From: JACKBC01 sp041391125
GTDB taxonomy: Bacteria; Chloroflexota; Anaerolineae; Caldilineales; Caldilineaceae
Direction of reading: 5' to 3'
NCBI GenBank assembly: GCA_041391125.1
Contig: JAWKON010000037.1
Location: 1 to 64,000, forward strand
DNA: 64,000 nt
The notes below the pieces were generated by a model. It worked only from the letters and a program-made list of their open reading frames with translations. It was not told where the DNA came from and ran no database searches. Both the position numbers and the translations under genes were made by a program. This document shows positions 1 through 8,413 of the stretch, piece after piece. Positions within the stretch are counted from its first letter, which is position 1. Every line of letters begins with the position of its first letter.

Positions 1-34
1 TCCTCAGGTTCTGTTGCTGTTGTTCCCAAACAAA

Positions 35-200
35 TCAATTCTTCATCAATATTAAATTAATGCCGACTACCTGTCCGCCGCGGCCAACCCGGTGGGCCAG
101 GAGCAGAGTATCAATGCCAGCCCCATAAGCCGTCACCAGAACACGATTGCCAGGTTCGAGTTGTAGCAAGTCATAAAGGCGTGCATCAGCCGGCTGACCA
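35..200 (-). pseudogene. Fragment of a class I SAM-dependent methyltransferase
   Basis: Read on the minus strand, an open stretch ending in TGA at 35-37 contains LEPGNRVLVTAYGAGIDTLL, which resembles SAM-binding motif I and the strand and helix after it (family form: VLD-x-G-C/A-G-x-G). It continues into a motif II-like segment (GGQVVGIN). The usual acidic residue and one motif glycine are replaced, no start codon fits, and the stretch stops within about 55 codons. It is best read as a decayed remnant. The family assignment rests on this motif alone. Confidence 0.4.
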
Positions 201-204
201 AGCC

Positions 205-600
205 CACATACGGAGCATAGCCCTCCACGGCCAGTTGCACACCCTCTGCGATCCGGCTCTGATAGCGCAAATGACGCCCAGCAGCATGAGCGTGACGGCC
301 ATCAAATGCTTGTTCCCCAGGCGGCGACTGAGCACCAGACTTGCCGTAAAGTGGGTCTTATCACGCCCAACCCGACCGGTCGTTCGATAGATATTGGTCT
401 GCTGGTATATGGCATGGGCAACCCTATACTCCCGTAGGTTTACCGCTTACCCCTAATCTGAGTTATAATCCTACCAATGCAAGCGCCCATATGGCCAACC
501 GCCTGTTCACCAATTCCGCCAATAGCGCGCGAAATTCGTTTTGTCGTTTACAGAACCAGCCAAAGTCCAATCAACCCCAAATCAACATTCAACAAGGATT
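205..600. other. Intergenic stretch, no convincing gene
   Basis: Short open frames occur here but none has a ribosome-binding site or a recognisable domain. It separates the methyltransferase remnant from the aminotransferase. The last bases carry the aminotransferase ribosome-binding site (AAGGA at 594-598). Confidence 0.5.
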
Positions 601-609
601 GTCACATTT

Positions 610-2013
610 ATGTCCGCCACAACTTTATCCACCCCCTCTCCCGCGCAACCCATTTACCAGGAGCCGCTCTATCAATCGGCGCTGGACCACGTCTGGATCC
701 ACTCAGGCTCCTACGTGGACCTGGCCGAAAAGCAGGGGCTGCATGTCTTTGATCACGGCCACGGCTGTATGTTGTACGACGCCCGCGGCCAGGAGTGGAT
801 CGATGCGCTGTCGGGGCTGTGGGTGGTTAATGCCGGCCACGGGCGACAGGAGATCGGCGAGGCCATGGCGCAGCAGGCGGCCAAACTGGCCTACGTCTCC
901 TCAGCTTCATACACATCCGTGCCGGCTGTGCAGCTCGCCGAGACGCTGGCCCAGATTACGCCGGGCGATTTGAGCCGCGTCTTCTTCTCTTCGGGCGGCT
1001 CCGAAGCGGTGGAGACGGCCATCAAAATTGCCAAACAGGTGCAGGTGCTGCGCGGCTTCCCCAAGCGCTATAAAATTATTGCCCGCCGCGGCTCGTACCA
1101 CGGCATGACCCACGGCGCCATGAGCCTGACCACCGGCAACCGGGCGCAGATGGAGCGCTATTTTGGCCCGATGATGGCGGGGGTCTATCACGTGCCGTCG
1201 CCCAATCACTATCGCAACGACTTTGGGCTGGAGGGTGAAGCGGGCGACATTATGTGCGCCAAGTGGGTGGAGCAGGAGATCGAATTTCAGGGGCCGGAGA
1301 CGGTGGCGGCGGTCATCGGCGAGCCCATTTCATCGGCCAACGGCTTGCACATTCCCTCGCCCAAATATTGGCAATTGCTGCGCGAAATCTGCGACAAACA
1401 CGGCGTGCTGCTGATCATGGACGAGGTGATCAACGGCTTTGGACGCACGGGTAAATGGTTCGCCGCCGAGCACTTTGGCGTGACGCCCGACATTATGACC
1501 ATGGCCAAAGGGCTTTCCAGCGGCTACGCCCCCATTGCGGCCACCGTAGTGCGCGGGTCGGTCTACGAGGTCTTTATGGAGGGCGAAAATGTGCTGTCGC
1601 ACTTGCTCACGTTTGGCGGTCAGGCCGTATCAGCGGCAGCGGCGCTGGCCAATATTGCCATTTTGCAGCGCGAGGATCTGCCTCAACGTTCGGCCGAAAT
1701 GGGGGCATATCTGCTGCAACTGTTGCAGAAGCTGGTCGACGCGCACCCCACGGTGGGTGACGCCCGCGGTCTAGGGCTCTATGCCGTCATTGAATTGGTC
1801 ACCGACAAAGCTACCAAAGAAAAGATGCCGCGCGACTCCGACTTTGTCAAGCATCTCAACAACCTGCTCACCGAACACCGCCTGCTCACCCGCGTCTGGA
1901 ACGTGCTGCATCTGGCCCCGCCGCTGGTGGCTACGCGCGAGGAATTGGACCGCATGGTCGCCATTGTGGATGAGTGTTTGACGCAGACCGAGCAGAAGTT
2001 TGGGTATGTTTAA
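610..2013 (+). CDS. Class III (omega-type) PLP-dependent aminotransferase
   Basis: A 467-residue protein of usual length for class III aminotransferases (fold type I, cytosolic), which move an amino group between an amine or omega-amino acid and a keto acid. Visible landmarks are the phosphate-binding segment SSGGSEAVETA near residues 127-137, the YHG motif near 163, the MDEV motif (Asp271) that pairs with the cofactor ring, and the Schiff-base lysine in TMAKGLSSG (Lys300). The frame is open back to a TTG at 541, but the ATG at 610 has AAGGA 11 bases upstream and is the better start. The gene ends in a strong hairpin facing the convergent DapA-family gene. Substrate cannot be told from sequence. 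Confidence 0.93.
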   Translation: MSATTLSTPSPAQPIYQEPLYQSALDHVWIHSGSYVDLAEKQGLHVFDHGHGCMLYDARGQEWIDALSGLWVVNAGHGRQEIGEAMAQQAAKLAYVSSASYTSVPAVQLAETLAQITPGDLSRVFFSSGGSEAVETAIKIAKQVQVLRGFPKRYKIIARRGSYHGMTHGAMSLTTGNRAQMERYFGPMMAGVYHVPSPNHYRNDFGLEGEAGDIMCAKWVEQEIEFQGPETVAAVIGEPISSANGLHIPSPKYWQLLREICDKHGVLLIMDEVINGFGRTGKWFAAEHFGVTPDIMTMAKGLSSGYAPIAATVVRGSVYEVFMEGENVLSHLLTFGGQAVSAAAALANIAILQREDLPQRSAEMGAYLLQLLQKLVDAHPTVGDARGLGLYAVIELVTDKATKEKMPRDSDFVKHLNNLLTEHRLLTRVWNVLHLAPPLVATREELDRMVAIVDECLTQTEQKFGYV

Positions 2014-2016
2014 CGT

Positions 2017-2058
2017 ACAGGGATTACGCAGAACGTGGGGGTTCTGCGTAATCCCTGT
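2017..2058. terminator. Bidirectional terminator hairpin between convergent genes
   Basis: A perfect 18-bp inverted repeat (2017-2034 and 2041-2058) with a 6-base loop fills the 45-base gap between the aminotransferase stop and the stop of the opposing DapA-family gene. It is placed to end transcription from both sides. Confidence 0.8.
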
Positions 2059-2946
2059 TTACAATGACGCCAACACCGCCGCCACCTCATCCCGCTCCTG
2101 GGATGTAAGCGGCTGCTGTGGCGGCAGCGGATCGCCCACGGCGAAGCCCTGAATCTGCAGGCCGGCTTTGATACAGGCCGCCAGCGAATATTTGGCAAAG
2201 ACCTCGTTGATGCGCCACAGCTCGCGCTGCAATGCCATAGCCTCACGCCATTGCTCGGCTTTGGCCAATTCATACAGACGCACGCTTTGCGCCGGGACCA
2301 CGCAGGCCGGCCCGGCCATCCAGCCCACGCCGCCAATCAGCATGACGGCCAGCGGAATGTGGGCCGAGGCGCTGAAGATTTTAAGCCGGTCGCCCACGCT
2401 GTTGAGGATGGTGAGCAACCGTCCCGTATTGGTGGAGGCGTCTTTGAGATATTGGATATTGGGCACTTCGGCCAGCTTGCGCACCATGGCGGGCGTCAAA
2501 TCGCCGCCCTGAAAAGAGGGGTTGGTATAGAGCACTACCGGGCATTCCACCGCCGCCGCGATCTGGCTGAAATAGTCCACCACACCCACCGCCGGAATCG
2601 GAAAATAGTATTGCATGACGGCCAGAATGCCATCCACGCCCATAGCGGCAAAGTCGCGCGCCTGCGCCACCGCTTCGGCCGTCCCCATGGCCGCCACGCC
2701 CGCCACCACCGGCGCCCGTCCGCGCGCTGCCTCCAGCACCACCTCCACCACGCGCCGCCGCTGCGCCCAGCTCATGTAGGCAAATTCGCCTGTGCTGCCC
2801 AGCGGGGTCAGACCGTGGACGCCCTGGCTGATCAGGTGCTCGACCAGTTCGGTCAGCACGTCGGTCATTACTTCGCCGCTGGGCGCAATGGGGGAGACCA
2901 GATAGGGGAAGACGCCGTGGAATGAGTCGAACTTGGGTGTGAACAT
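2059..2946 (-). CDS. Dihydrodipicolinate synthase / N-acetylneuraminate lyase family aldolase
   Basis: A 295-residue class I aldolase of the DapA/NanA family, the normal length for this TIM-barrel group. The Schiff-base lysine lies in YLKDAS (Lys168), the catalytic tyrosine in VVLYTNP (Tyr140), and the carboxylate-binding loop is GSTGE (50-54). These enzymes make or break a C-C bond with pyruvate. The GSTGE loop fits DapA-like and sugar-acid lyases alike, so the substrate is open. A YhcH/NanQ-like gene 4.3 kb away makes a sugar-acid substrate conceivable, but the two are not in one operon. Confidence 0.88.
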   Translation of the reverse strand: MFTPKFDSFHGVFPYLVSPIAPSGEVMTDVLTELVEHLISQGVHGLTPLGSTGEFAYMSWAQRRRVVEVVLEAARGRAPVVAGVAAMGTAEAVAQARDFAAMGVDGILAVMQYYFPIPAVGVVDYFSQIAAAVECPVVLYTNPSFQGGDLTPAMVRKLAEVPNIQYLKDASTNTGRLLTILNSVGDRLKIFSASAHIPLAVMLIGGVGWMAGPACVVPAQSVRLYELAKAEQWREAMALQRELWRINEVFAKYSLAACIKAGLQIQGFAVGDPLPPQQPLTSQERDEVAAVLASL

Positions 2947-2984
2947 TCTTTGCTCGCTTTGATTAGAGTGCCGTTAATGATATA

Positions 2985-3398
2985 ATGATGCCTATGCAAA
3001 TGCAATCTATCTCCGGTTATCTGGTGGCGCCGCACGAATCTCTGCGCATTTGGGCTTATCAGCTAATCGGCAAACCCTGTCAATATCATCCTGTCGCCCA
3101 TCGGGCGACGCCGGCCACAGAGCTTACGTTTGGCCAGCGCCTCTTTTGTTTGCTGTTTCCATGGGCGGTAAGTTTGGTGCTCATCATTGTCTTGGTAAGC
3201 GCTTGGGCTGTTTCTTTCGGCGTCTATTGGCAGCCCGCACACCGACAGACTTATTTTTCATCAGCCCCAATCTGGCTGCATGGGCTCAATCTGAGCTGGC
3301 TACTGCTCTTGGGCTATACGGTAGTCTTTTCATTTTGGGACATATTTTCTGCCATCAAGCTATGCGCCCAAAAGTTTCGCGGTCAACCACATAATTAG
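2985..3398 (+). CDS. Small predicted membrane protein, unknown function
   Basis: A protein of about 135 residues with two hydrophobic segments (roughly 55-78 and 100-122) and a short polar N-terminus. It is divergent from the DapA-family gene, and its 3' end overlaps the 3' end of the opposite-strand gene by 39 bases. Two start codons (2985 or 2994) are possible and neither has a clear Shine-Dalgarno. No family recognised. It could be a small integral membrane protein of the DUF type or a chance frame; the hydrophobic pattern favours a real gene. Confidence 0.45.
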   Translation: MMPMQMQSISGYLVAPHESLRIWAYQLIGKPCQYHPVAHRATPATELTFGQRLFCLLFPWAVSLVLIIVLVSAWAVSFGVYWQPAHRQTYFSSAPIWLHGLNLSWLLLLGYTVVFSFWDIFSAIKLCAQKFRGQPHN

Positions 3399-3677
3399 TC
3401 CGCCCACGATTAGCGACACCGGCAATCCAACCAGAAGTGGCAACCCCGTTATAGAATCATCCTTATCGTCATATATCTGCTCGAAGAATATCTTGTGCGC
3501 CCGTTCCCCTCTGGTAATCACCAAAAGCAATAACATCCCCATAATCATACTTGCCGATGCGCATGGCAATACCAAGGAAAGCCCCGATATGGCCGTAAGG
3601 CTTGCTCCAAAGATGGCGCTCCCCAATATCCATAACGCAGCGATGCCTAAAATCCAGGCCAGATTACGCCGAGTCAT
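3360..3677 (-). CDS. Small predicted membrane protein, unknown function
   Basis: A 105-residue protein with about three hydrophobic segments: the N-terminal NLAWILGIAALWILGSAIFG region, a central LSLVLPCASASMIMGMLLLLV segment, and a C-terminal LVGLPVSLIVGGLIMWLTA segment. A charged loop (EQIYDDKDDS) sits between the last two. The start is the ATG at 3675-3677; the open frame continues upstream but that part is the out-of-frame shadow of the desaturase. The gene ends 39 bases inside the facing gene on the plus strand. The family is not recognised. Confidence 0.5.
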   Translation of the reverse strand: MTRRNLAWILGIAALWILGSAIFGASLTAISGLSLVLPCASASMIMGMLLLLVITRGERAHKIFFEQIYDDKDDSITGLPLLVGLPVSLIVGGLIMWLTAKLLGA

Positions 3678-3748
3678 TCGATGCCTCAACCGCAGATGCC
3701 ACTTCGCTAATGCAGATGAGTTCGTCTGCGCAATCTGCGGTTTATTCC

Positions 3749-4751
3749 TTATGCCGTCGCCCGCGCCGGCAGTTTCGGCACAAACTCGTAGGCTGGGTCC
3801 ACCTTTTGCTTGCGCAGGATGGCTAGAATCTCGGTCCACGTTTCGTGTTGCGCTTATCAGCGAAGGCAGATCGTGCTCGATGGCGCGGTGGAGTGCGCCC
3901 AGCCGATAGCAGGGCACGGCGGCGCATGATGCTCGATGTGGAAGTTCGCGTGCCAGTAGAGAAACCGCACAAAGGGGTTGAGCAGAATGGTGCGCGCATA
4001 GAGGCGGAAGTCCGGCACGTTGTCTCGCAGGCCCACGTGTTGTGTATTGTTGCAGAGATAGAGCAGCCAGCCGCCATAGAAAGGCGCCAGCGTGATCAGC
4101 ACCGGCAGCAGCCACAGCCCCAGCGCCAGCGAAACTACCGTTAGCAGTGCGTGGCCAATCACAAATGCGTTTGTGCTGAAGAGGGCGCGGCGTTTATCCG
4201 GTTCGCTTTCGGGAAAGAGAATGTGCGCCCACTCCTTCCAAATCAGCCGCGACTCAGCCGAATCACCCTTTGACTCGTTCATAAAAGCCCCACGGACTGA
4301 CCACGGCGGCCTTTAAAAAGCTTTCCAGCGTAAAGCTCACCGGCAGCACCATACTTCCAGATCATCAGGCGGGTGCAGCGTATATTTGTGGTGCTCCTGG
4401 TGGCTGGTCCAAAGAAGACCGGGCTGAACTCCGCCTAGAAAGCTGAAAGATCCACAGAAACAGCTCATTGAGAAATTTGTCTTGCAGACCGTGCGGTGGC
4501 ACAGCTCGTGAAAGCCGTTGAGCAGAAAGGCATAAAAGGTGCCGTGCACAAAGAGGATCAGCAGCAGCGCCCACACAGGCCAATGCGCTGCGGCATAAAG
4601 CTAGAAGAGCCAGTCAGCGTGAGAATCCCAAGTGGCTGCCGGTTTGCAGCAGACCCGTCCAATCACTGCGCCGGTTGAGCGCGGCCAGCGTCTGCCGCTC
4701 CAGCGGCGTACGATACCAGTTGACTTTGAGTTTGATCTGTTCGTCGTTCAT
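3749..4751 (-). pseudogene. Fatty acid desaturase, broken by several frameshifts
   Basis: Joined across frames, this encodes a membrane fatty-acid desaturase of about 333 codons. It starts MNDEQIKLKVNWYRTPLE at 4751 and ends near 3749 with KVDPAYEFVPKLPARATA. All three histidine boxes that bind the di-iron centre are visible: HELCHR (near 4500), HQEHH (near 4400) and HIEHH (near 3930), along with the C-terminal HRAIEHDLP. The parts lie in at least four reading-frame segments (for example 4282-3920 is one long intact piece). The pieces are well conserved and in order, so single-base sequencing errors or a very recent loss are both possible. Confidence 0.85.
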
Positions 4752-4789
4752 GGCGGCTTCTTCTTTCAGAATTCGTGGTGTCAAGAAAC

Positions 4790-5435
4790 GGCTTTAACGC
4801 AAGAGACGCTAAGGGCGCAAAGGACGCTATCGTTTTTCCCTTTTGCGACTTTTGCGTTTGATGAAGCATTTGAACGCAAGAGATTTACGGGCGCAGACGC
4901 TATCGTTTTTCCCTTTGCGCCCTTGCCTTCTTTTACGACTTTTGCGTTTGATGAAGCATTTTGAACGCAAGAGACGCTATGGGCGCAAAGGACGCTATCG
5001 TTTTTCCCTTTTGCGCCCTTTGCCTCTTTTGCGCCTTTTGCGTTTGATAGCATTTTGAACGCAAGAGACGCTAAGGGCGCAAGAGACGCTATCGTTTTTC
5101 CCTTTTGCGCCCCTTGCCTCTTTTACGACTTTTGCGTTTGATGAAGCATTTTGAACGCAAGAGACGCTAAGGGCGCAAGAGACGCTATCGTTTTTCCCTT
5201 TTGCGCCCCTTGCCTCTTTTGCGACTTTTGCGTTTGATGAAGCATTTTGAACGCAAGAGACGTGCGTATGGGCGCAAGAGACGCTATCGTTTTTCCCTTT
5301 GTGCCTCTCTTGCCCTTTTTTGAAGACTTTTGCGTTTGATGAAGCATTTTGAACGCAAGAGACGCTAAGGGCGCAAGAGACGCTATCGTTTTTCCCTTTT
5401 GCGCCCCTTGCCTCTTTTACGACTTTTGCGTTAAA
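4790..5435. repeat. Tandem repeat array, seven units of about 73-100 bp
   Basis: Seven copies of a unit with the core GACGCTATCGTTTTTCCC, followed by TTGCGCC...CTTTTGCGTTTGATGAAGCA and ACGCAAGAGACGCTAAGGGC. Most units are 96-100 bp; the second is shorter. Within a unit, GGGCGCAA faces TTGCGCCC and AACGCAA faces TTGCGTT, so each unit can fold into a hairpin. The array fills the gap between the broken desaturase and the ThDP enzyme. Units abut with no unique spacers, so it is not a CRISPR array. Confidence 0.9.
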
Positions 5436-5453
5436 AAATCACTCCTAACAATT

Positions 5454-7092
5454 CTACTCCTTCACCGCTGGTCGGTTGCGCCCCAGAAACGCCACCGGCC
5501 ACGGACTGGGTACTTCGCCAATCGGCACCTCGATGATGGTGGGTGCATCCGCAGCCAACCCCTGCTCAATAGCGCCGCGCACCTGGTCGGGCGTTTCGGC
5601 GCGCAGGCCCAATGCGCCGAAGGTCTCGGCCATGCGGGCAAAATCGGGGTTGTGCAGCGCGGTGGCGATGACGCGGCCGCCATAGTTCTCCTTCTGCATG
5701 CGCAACACGTTGCCATAGGCGCCATCGGTAAAGACCAGCGTCACCAGGTTGATCTTGTGCTGTACAGCCGTGGCCAGCTCCTGCACGGTGAACATAAAGC
5801 CGCCGTCGCCGCAGACCGAAACCACCGCTTTGTCCGGATGCGCCGCCTTGACGCCCAGCGCCGTGGCAAACCCCCAACCCAGCGTGCCTTGAAAGCCGGG
5901 CGAAATATAGGTGTATGGTTTATAGACCGGGAAGGCGAACTCGCTGACGTAGCCCAGTTGGGTCACATCGCGCACATAGTAGCCATCGTCGGGCAGCACG
6001 TCGCGGATGGCGTTGATGTACGAAAGCTGTGGCTCCAAATAGGCCATGCGCTCGGCGGCCTCGGCCCGCAAATCGTCGTATTCCTCGACGCGGGAAGCGC
6101 GCACGCTGTTGTATTTGCCCACGGCCTGCACCAGCTTGGGCAACGCATCTTCGCTGCGCGCCACAATGGCCACATCCTCTGGCACAACTTTGCTATGCTC
6201 ATTGGGATCAGTGTCTATGCGAATGATTTTGAGGTTCTGGTCGGTTCCCCAGCCGGAGAGCACCCGGTTCATGCGCGTGCCAATGGCCAGCACCACATCC
6301 ACCTGTGGCCAGAGTTGGTGGGCGGCCGGCGTGCGCATGGCCAGCGGATCGCGGCTGCTGAGGATGCCGTGGCCCGAGCGGTTGGAGAACCACGGGGGCT
6401 TGCAGCGCCTGGGCCAATTCTTTGACGGCTCCGCCGCGCCAATGGCTGCCCATGCCCACAAAGATCACGGGGTTCTTGGCCGCGCCTAACAATTTGGCCG
6501 CCTCTTCAATTTGGTCCTCATCCACGGCGGGGTGGGTGGCGGTCAGCACGGGGAAGTCCGCAATTTCGGCGGTGGCGGAGAGTACATCCAGCGGGCATTC
6601 AACGGCCACCGGTCCCGGATGCGCACCCGTCTGCATACGCAAAAAGGCCTGCGCCACCAGGGAGGGCGCTTCGGCGGGCGCGGATACGTGGCCGGTCCAG
6701 CGCGTGAGCCGCTCCAAAATGCCGAGTTGATCGGGAATTTCGTGCAGTTGGCCAAAGCCGCGGCCGATCATGTTGGAGGGGATTTGGCCGGTAAAGCAGA
6801 AGAGCGGGGCATTGACGCTGTAGCCGGTGGCCAGCGCCGAGGCGGCGTTCAACATGCCCACGCCCGGCACCACGGCATAAACGCCCGGCCGCCCGGTGGA
6901 CATGGCGTAGCCCAGCGCCATGTAGCCGGCGCCCTGCTCGTGCCGGGTGTGGATGACGCGCAGCTTGCCGCCGGCGTCGTAAAGTGCGTTATAAAGGTAG
7001 TCGTTCTGGACGCCGGGCAGGCCGAAAATGGTGTCCACGCCATGAGTGATCCAGGAGTTGACAATGGCCTGGCCGCCGGTAAAAGTGGTCAT
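5454..7092 (-). CDS. ThDP-dependent enzyme, acetolactate synthase-like (one frameshift)
   Basis: Two overlapping minus-strand frames, 7092 to about 6385 and about 6385 to 5454, together make a protein of about 545 residues with the three domains of the acetolactate synthase/benzoylformate decarboxylase superfamily. The N-terminal Pyr domain has the catalytic glutamate in RHEQGAGYMA (Glu52). The C-terminal PP domain has the ThDP/Mg site, GDGGFMFTVQEL to TDGAYGN. The frame breaks near 6385 at GTGGTTCTCC, where one extra T would explain it. The specific reaction (carboligation or 2-keto-acid decarboxylation) cannot be read from sequence. Transcription is separated from the YhcH gene upstream by a large hairpin. 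Confidence 0.85.
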
Positions 7093-7193
7093 AAGGGTTT
7101 TGCTCCGTTTTTGTGAAAATTGGGGTCAGAAGTTGGGTGTAGTTTACACCATTTGGCGGGAGAAGTGAATTGCGAGGGGAGAGGGGATAGCGG

Positions 7194-7247
7194 AATATTC
7201 ACGCAATACGGGGGCGACTGTGGTCGCCCCCGTATTGCGTGAATATT
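7194..7247. terminator. Long perfect hairpin at the end of the YhcH gene
   Basis: A 25-bp perfect inverted repeat (7194-7218 and 7223-7247) with a 4-base TGTG loop. It overlaps the stop codon of the YhcH-like gene and lies upstream of the ThDP gene, so the two are probably not co-transcribed. No U-tract is needed for a stem this long to pause transcription; it may also be one of the mobile palindromes found throughout the window. Confidence 0.7.
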
Positions 7248-7698
7248 AAACTCGAACCTTAAAAACCAGCTTCTTAACCGGCGTGGGCTTGTCATCCATA
7301 GCTACCCGCGGCATATGCACATCCTGGGGCATAAAGATGGTGAACGCGCCGGCGGGCACGTTTGTAAACTGACCGTGTCCATCCAGAAAATAGACATCAT
7401 TTTTGTCGTTGTAAGGCACGCTGATCGTAAAATCAGCCAGCTTGCCGTAGCCCATTTGCTCGGCGCCGCTCACCACGTATTGGATGTCGCAGTAGTTGTG
7501 GTGCGCCTCCCATTGCAGTTCGGCTTTGGGAATCGAGTCATAGGCCTGCACCATCAGGAAGACATTTTCGCCGTCGATCTGGTGCGTGCCAACGGGCAAA
7601 TCTTGCCAGGCGTCGCTCTGCAAATAGCGCAAGCCGGTGGCGAAATTGGCGCTGAGGCCGCTGTATTTGTGGGCGTTTTCGAGGATGTCGATGATCAT
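7246..7698 (-). CDS. YhcH/YjgK/YiaL family protein (DUF386, NanQ-like)
   Basis: A 150-residue cupin-like protein matching the length and motif order of the YhcH/EbgC family: an N-terminal LRYL segment, HQIDGENVFLMVQAY, WEAHHNYCDIQYVVSGAEQMGYG, YNDKNDVYFL, and FTIFMPQDVHMPRVAM. The conserved His, Glu and Asp of WEAHHNYCDIQ and the DVHMP histidine form the metal pocket. E. coli members act on sialic acid anomers or as a beta-galactosidase subunit. The start at 7698 follows GGAGA at good spacing; an ATG at 7722 is less likely. The 3' end lies in a 25-bp hairpin. Confidence 0.9.
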   Translation of the reverse strand: MIIDILENAHKYSGLSANFATGLRYLQSDAWQDLPVGTHQIDGENVFLMVQAYDSIPKAELQWEAHHNYCDIQYVVSGAEQMGYGKLADFTISVPYNDKNDVYFLDGHGQFTNVPAGAFTIFMPQDVHMPRVAMDDKPTPVKKLVFKVRV

Positions 7699-7768
7699 GG
7701 GGTCTCCAGTTTTATTCTTCATGAGATGAGAGAGCAGACGTAGCGCACACTCTCATTCAAAGTGGCAG

Positions 7769-8104
7769 TTATGAAAATGTCTGCGCCACTGACTCTTCAA
7801 ATAGTTCGCTAATCCAGCCGTTTAGACTCTTGTCTTGCATCTTGGCATATACAAATAACTTTCGATGCAATTCGGGTGAGATGCGAACCGTAAATTTCCC
7901 CGAAAAGGGTCTTTCTGGCTCCTCGCCGCGTTCGGCGCAGAACGCAAGATAATCTTCTACAGAATCTTGAAACGCAGCGCGTAACTCCTGTACGGATGTT
8001 CCCTGAAATGTGATAACATCGCGCAGATTAATCACCTCACCGTGGAAGATATTGGCCGCATCATCAAATTCTACTTTCCCAATATAGCCCTTATAATCCA
8101 TCAT
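7769..8104 (-). CDS. hicB: HicB-family antitoxin with C-terminal ribbon-helix-helix
   Basis: A 111-residue antitoxin. The N-terminal HicB fold (YKGYIGKVEFDDAANIFHGEVINLRDVITFQG) is a degraded RNase-H-like domain that covers the toxin. The C-terminal part (GKFTVRISPELHRKLFVYAKMQDKSLNGWISELFEES) is a ribbon-helix-helix DNA-binding domain. The start overlaps the toxin stop by 4 bases (ATGA), so translation is coupled. HicB with an RHH tail normally represses its own operon, and a fitting palindrome lies just upstream of the toxin gene. Confidence 0.92.
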   Translation of the reverse strand: MMDYKGYIGKVEFDDAANIFHGEVINLRDVITFQGTSVQELRAAFQDSVEDYLAFCAERGEEPERPFSGKFTVRISPELHRKLFVYAKMQDKSLNGWISELFEESVAQTFS

Positions 8105-8355
8105 GGTTGTATCCCCACTTCACTTAAAAAACGACGCACTGATTTGACGGCTCCTTTATCCGTCTCTTTTTGCGGATGTGGCCGATGAAAAACAGCGCGA
8201 ACCCCACGCAAGGCAACACGCACACGCGATCCACTACCCTCCGAGACTTCGGCGCCTAATGCAATAAAAAGCGCTTCGATATCCTTCCATGGAATATTGG
8301 CCCGCTCTGGTCTCGTAAATACTTCTTCTAAAGTTCGCTGATGTTTGCGCTGCAT
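8101..8355 (-). CDS. hicA: HicA-family mRNA interferase toxin
   Basis: An 84-residue toxin with the double-stranded-RNA-binding-like HicA fold. The segment NIPWKDIEALFIALGAEVSEGSGSRVRVALRGVRAVFHRPHP carries the catalytic histidine in FHRPHP, followed by TDKGAVKSVRRFLSEVG, typical of the longer HicA subgroup. It is first in a two-gene operon with hicB (4-base overlap). HicA cleaves mRNA and HicB neutralises it. The module is complete and apparently intact. Confidence 0.92.
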   Translation of the reverse strand: MQRKHQRTLEEVFTRPERANIPWKDIEALFIALGAEVSEGSGSRVRVALRGVRAVFHRPHPQKETDKGAVKSVRRFLSEVGIQP

Positions 8356-8362
8356 TTACAAA

Positions 8363-8383
8363 TGATACCAAATTGTGGTATCA
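8363..8383 (-). promoter_or_regulatory. Probable HicB operator
   Basis: A palindrome with 8-bp perfect arms, TGATACCA-AATTG-TGGTATCA, starts 8 bases upstream of the hicA start codon. The position and symmetry fit a ribbon-helix-helix dimer pair acting as autorepressor. Confidence 0.65.
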
Positions 8384-8413
8384 GTAACAAGTTTGATGTA
8401 ATGGTCAACGTTC

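Noticed and set aside
4790..5435. Possible CRISPR array
   Set aside because: Units are about 97 bp and contiguous with no unique spacers; no cas genes in the window.
5349..6425. Long plus-strand frame of 358 codons
   Set aside because: Antisense shadow of the ThDP enzyme; His/Gly/Ala-rich translation without domain, and it begins inside the tandem repeat.
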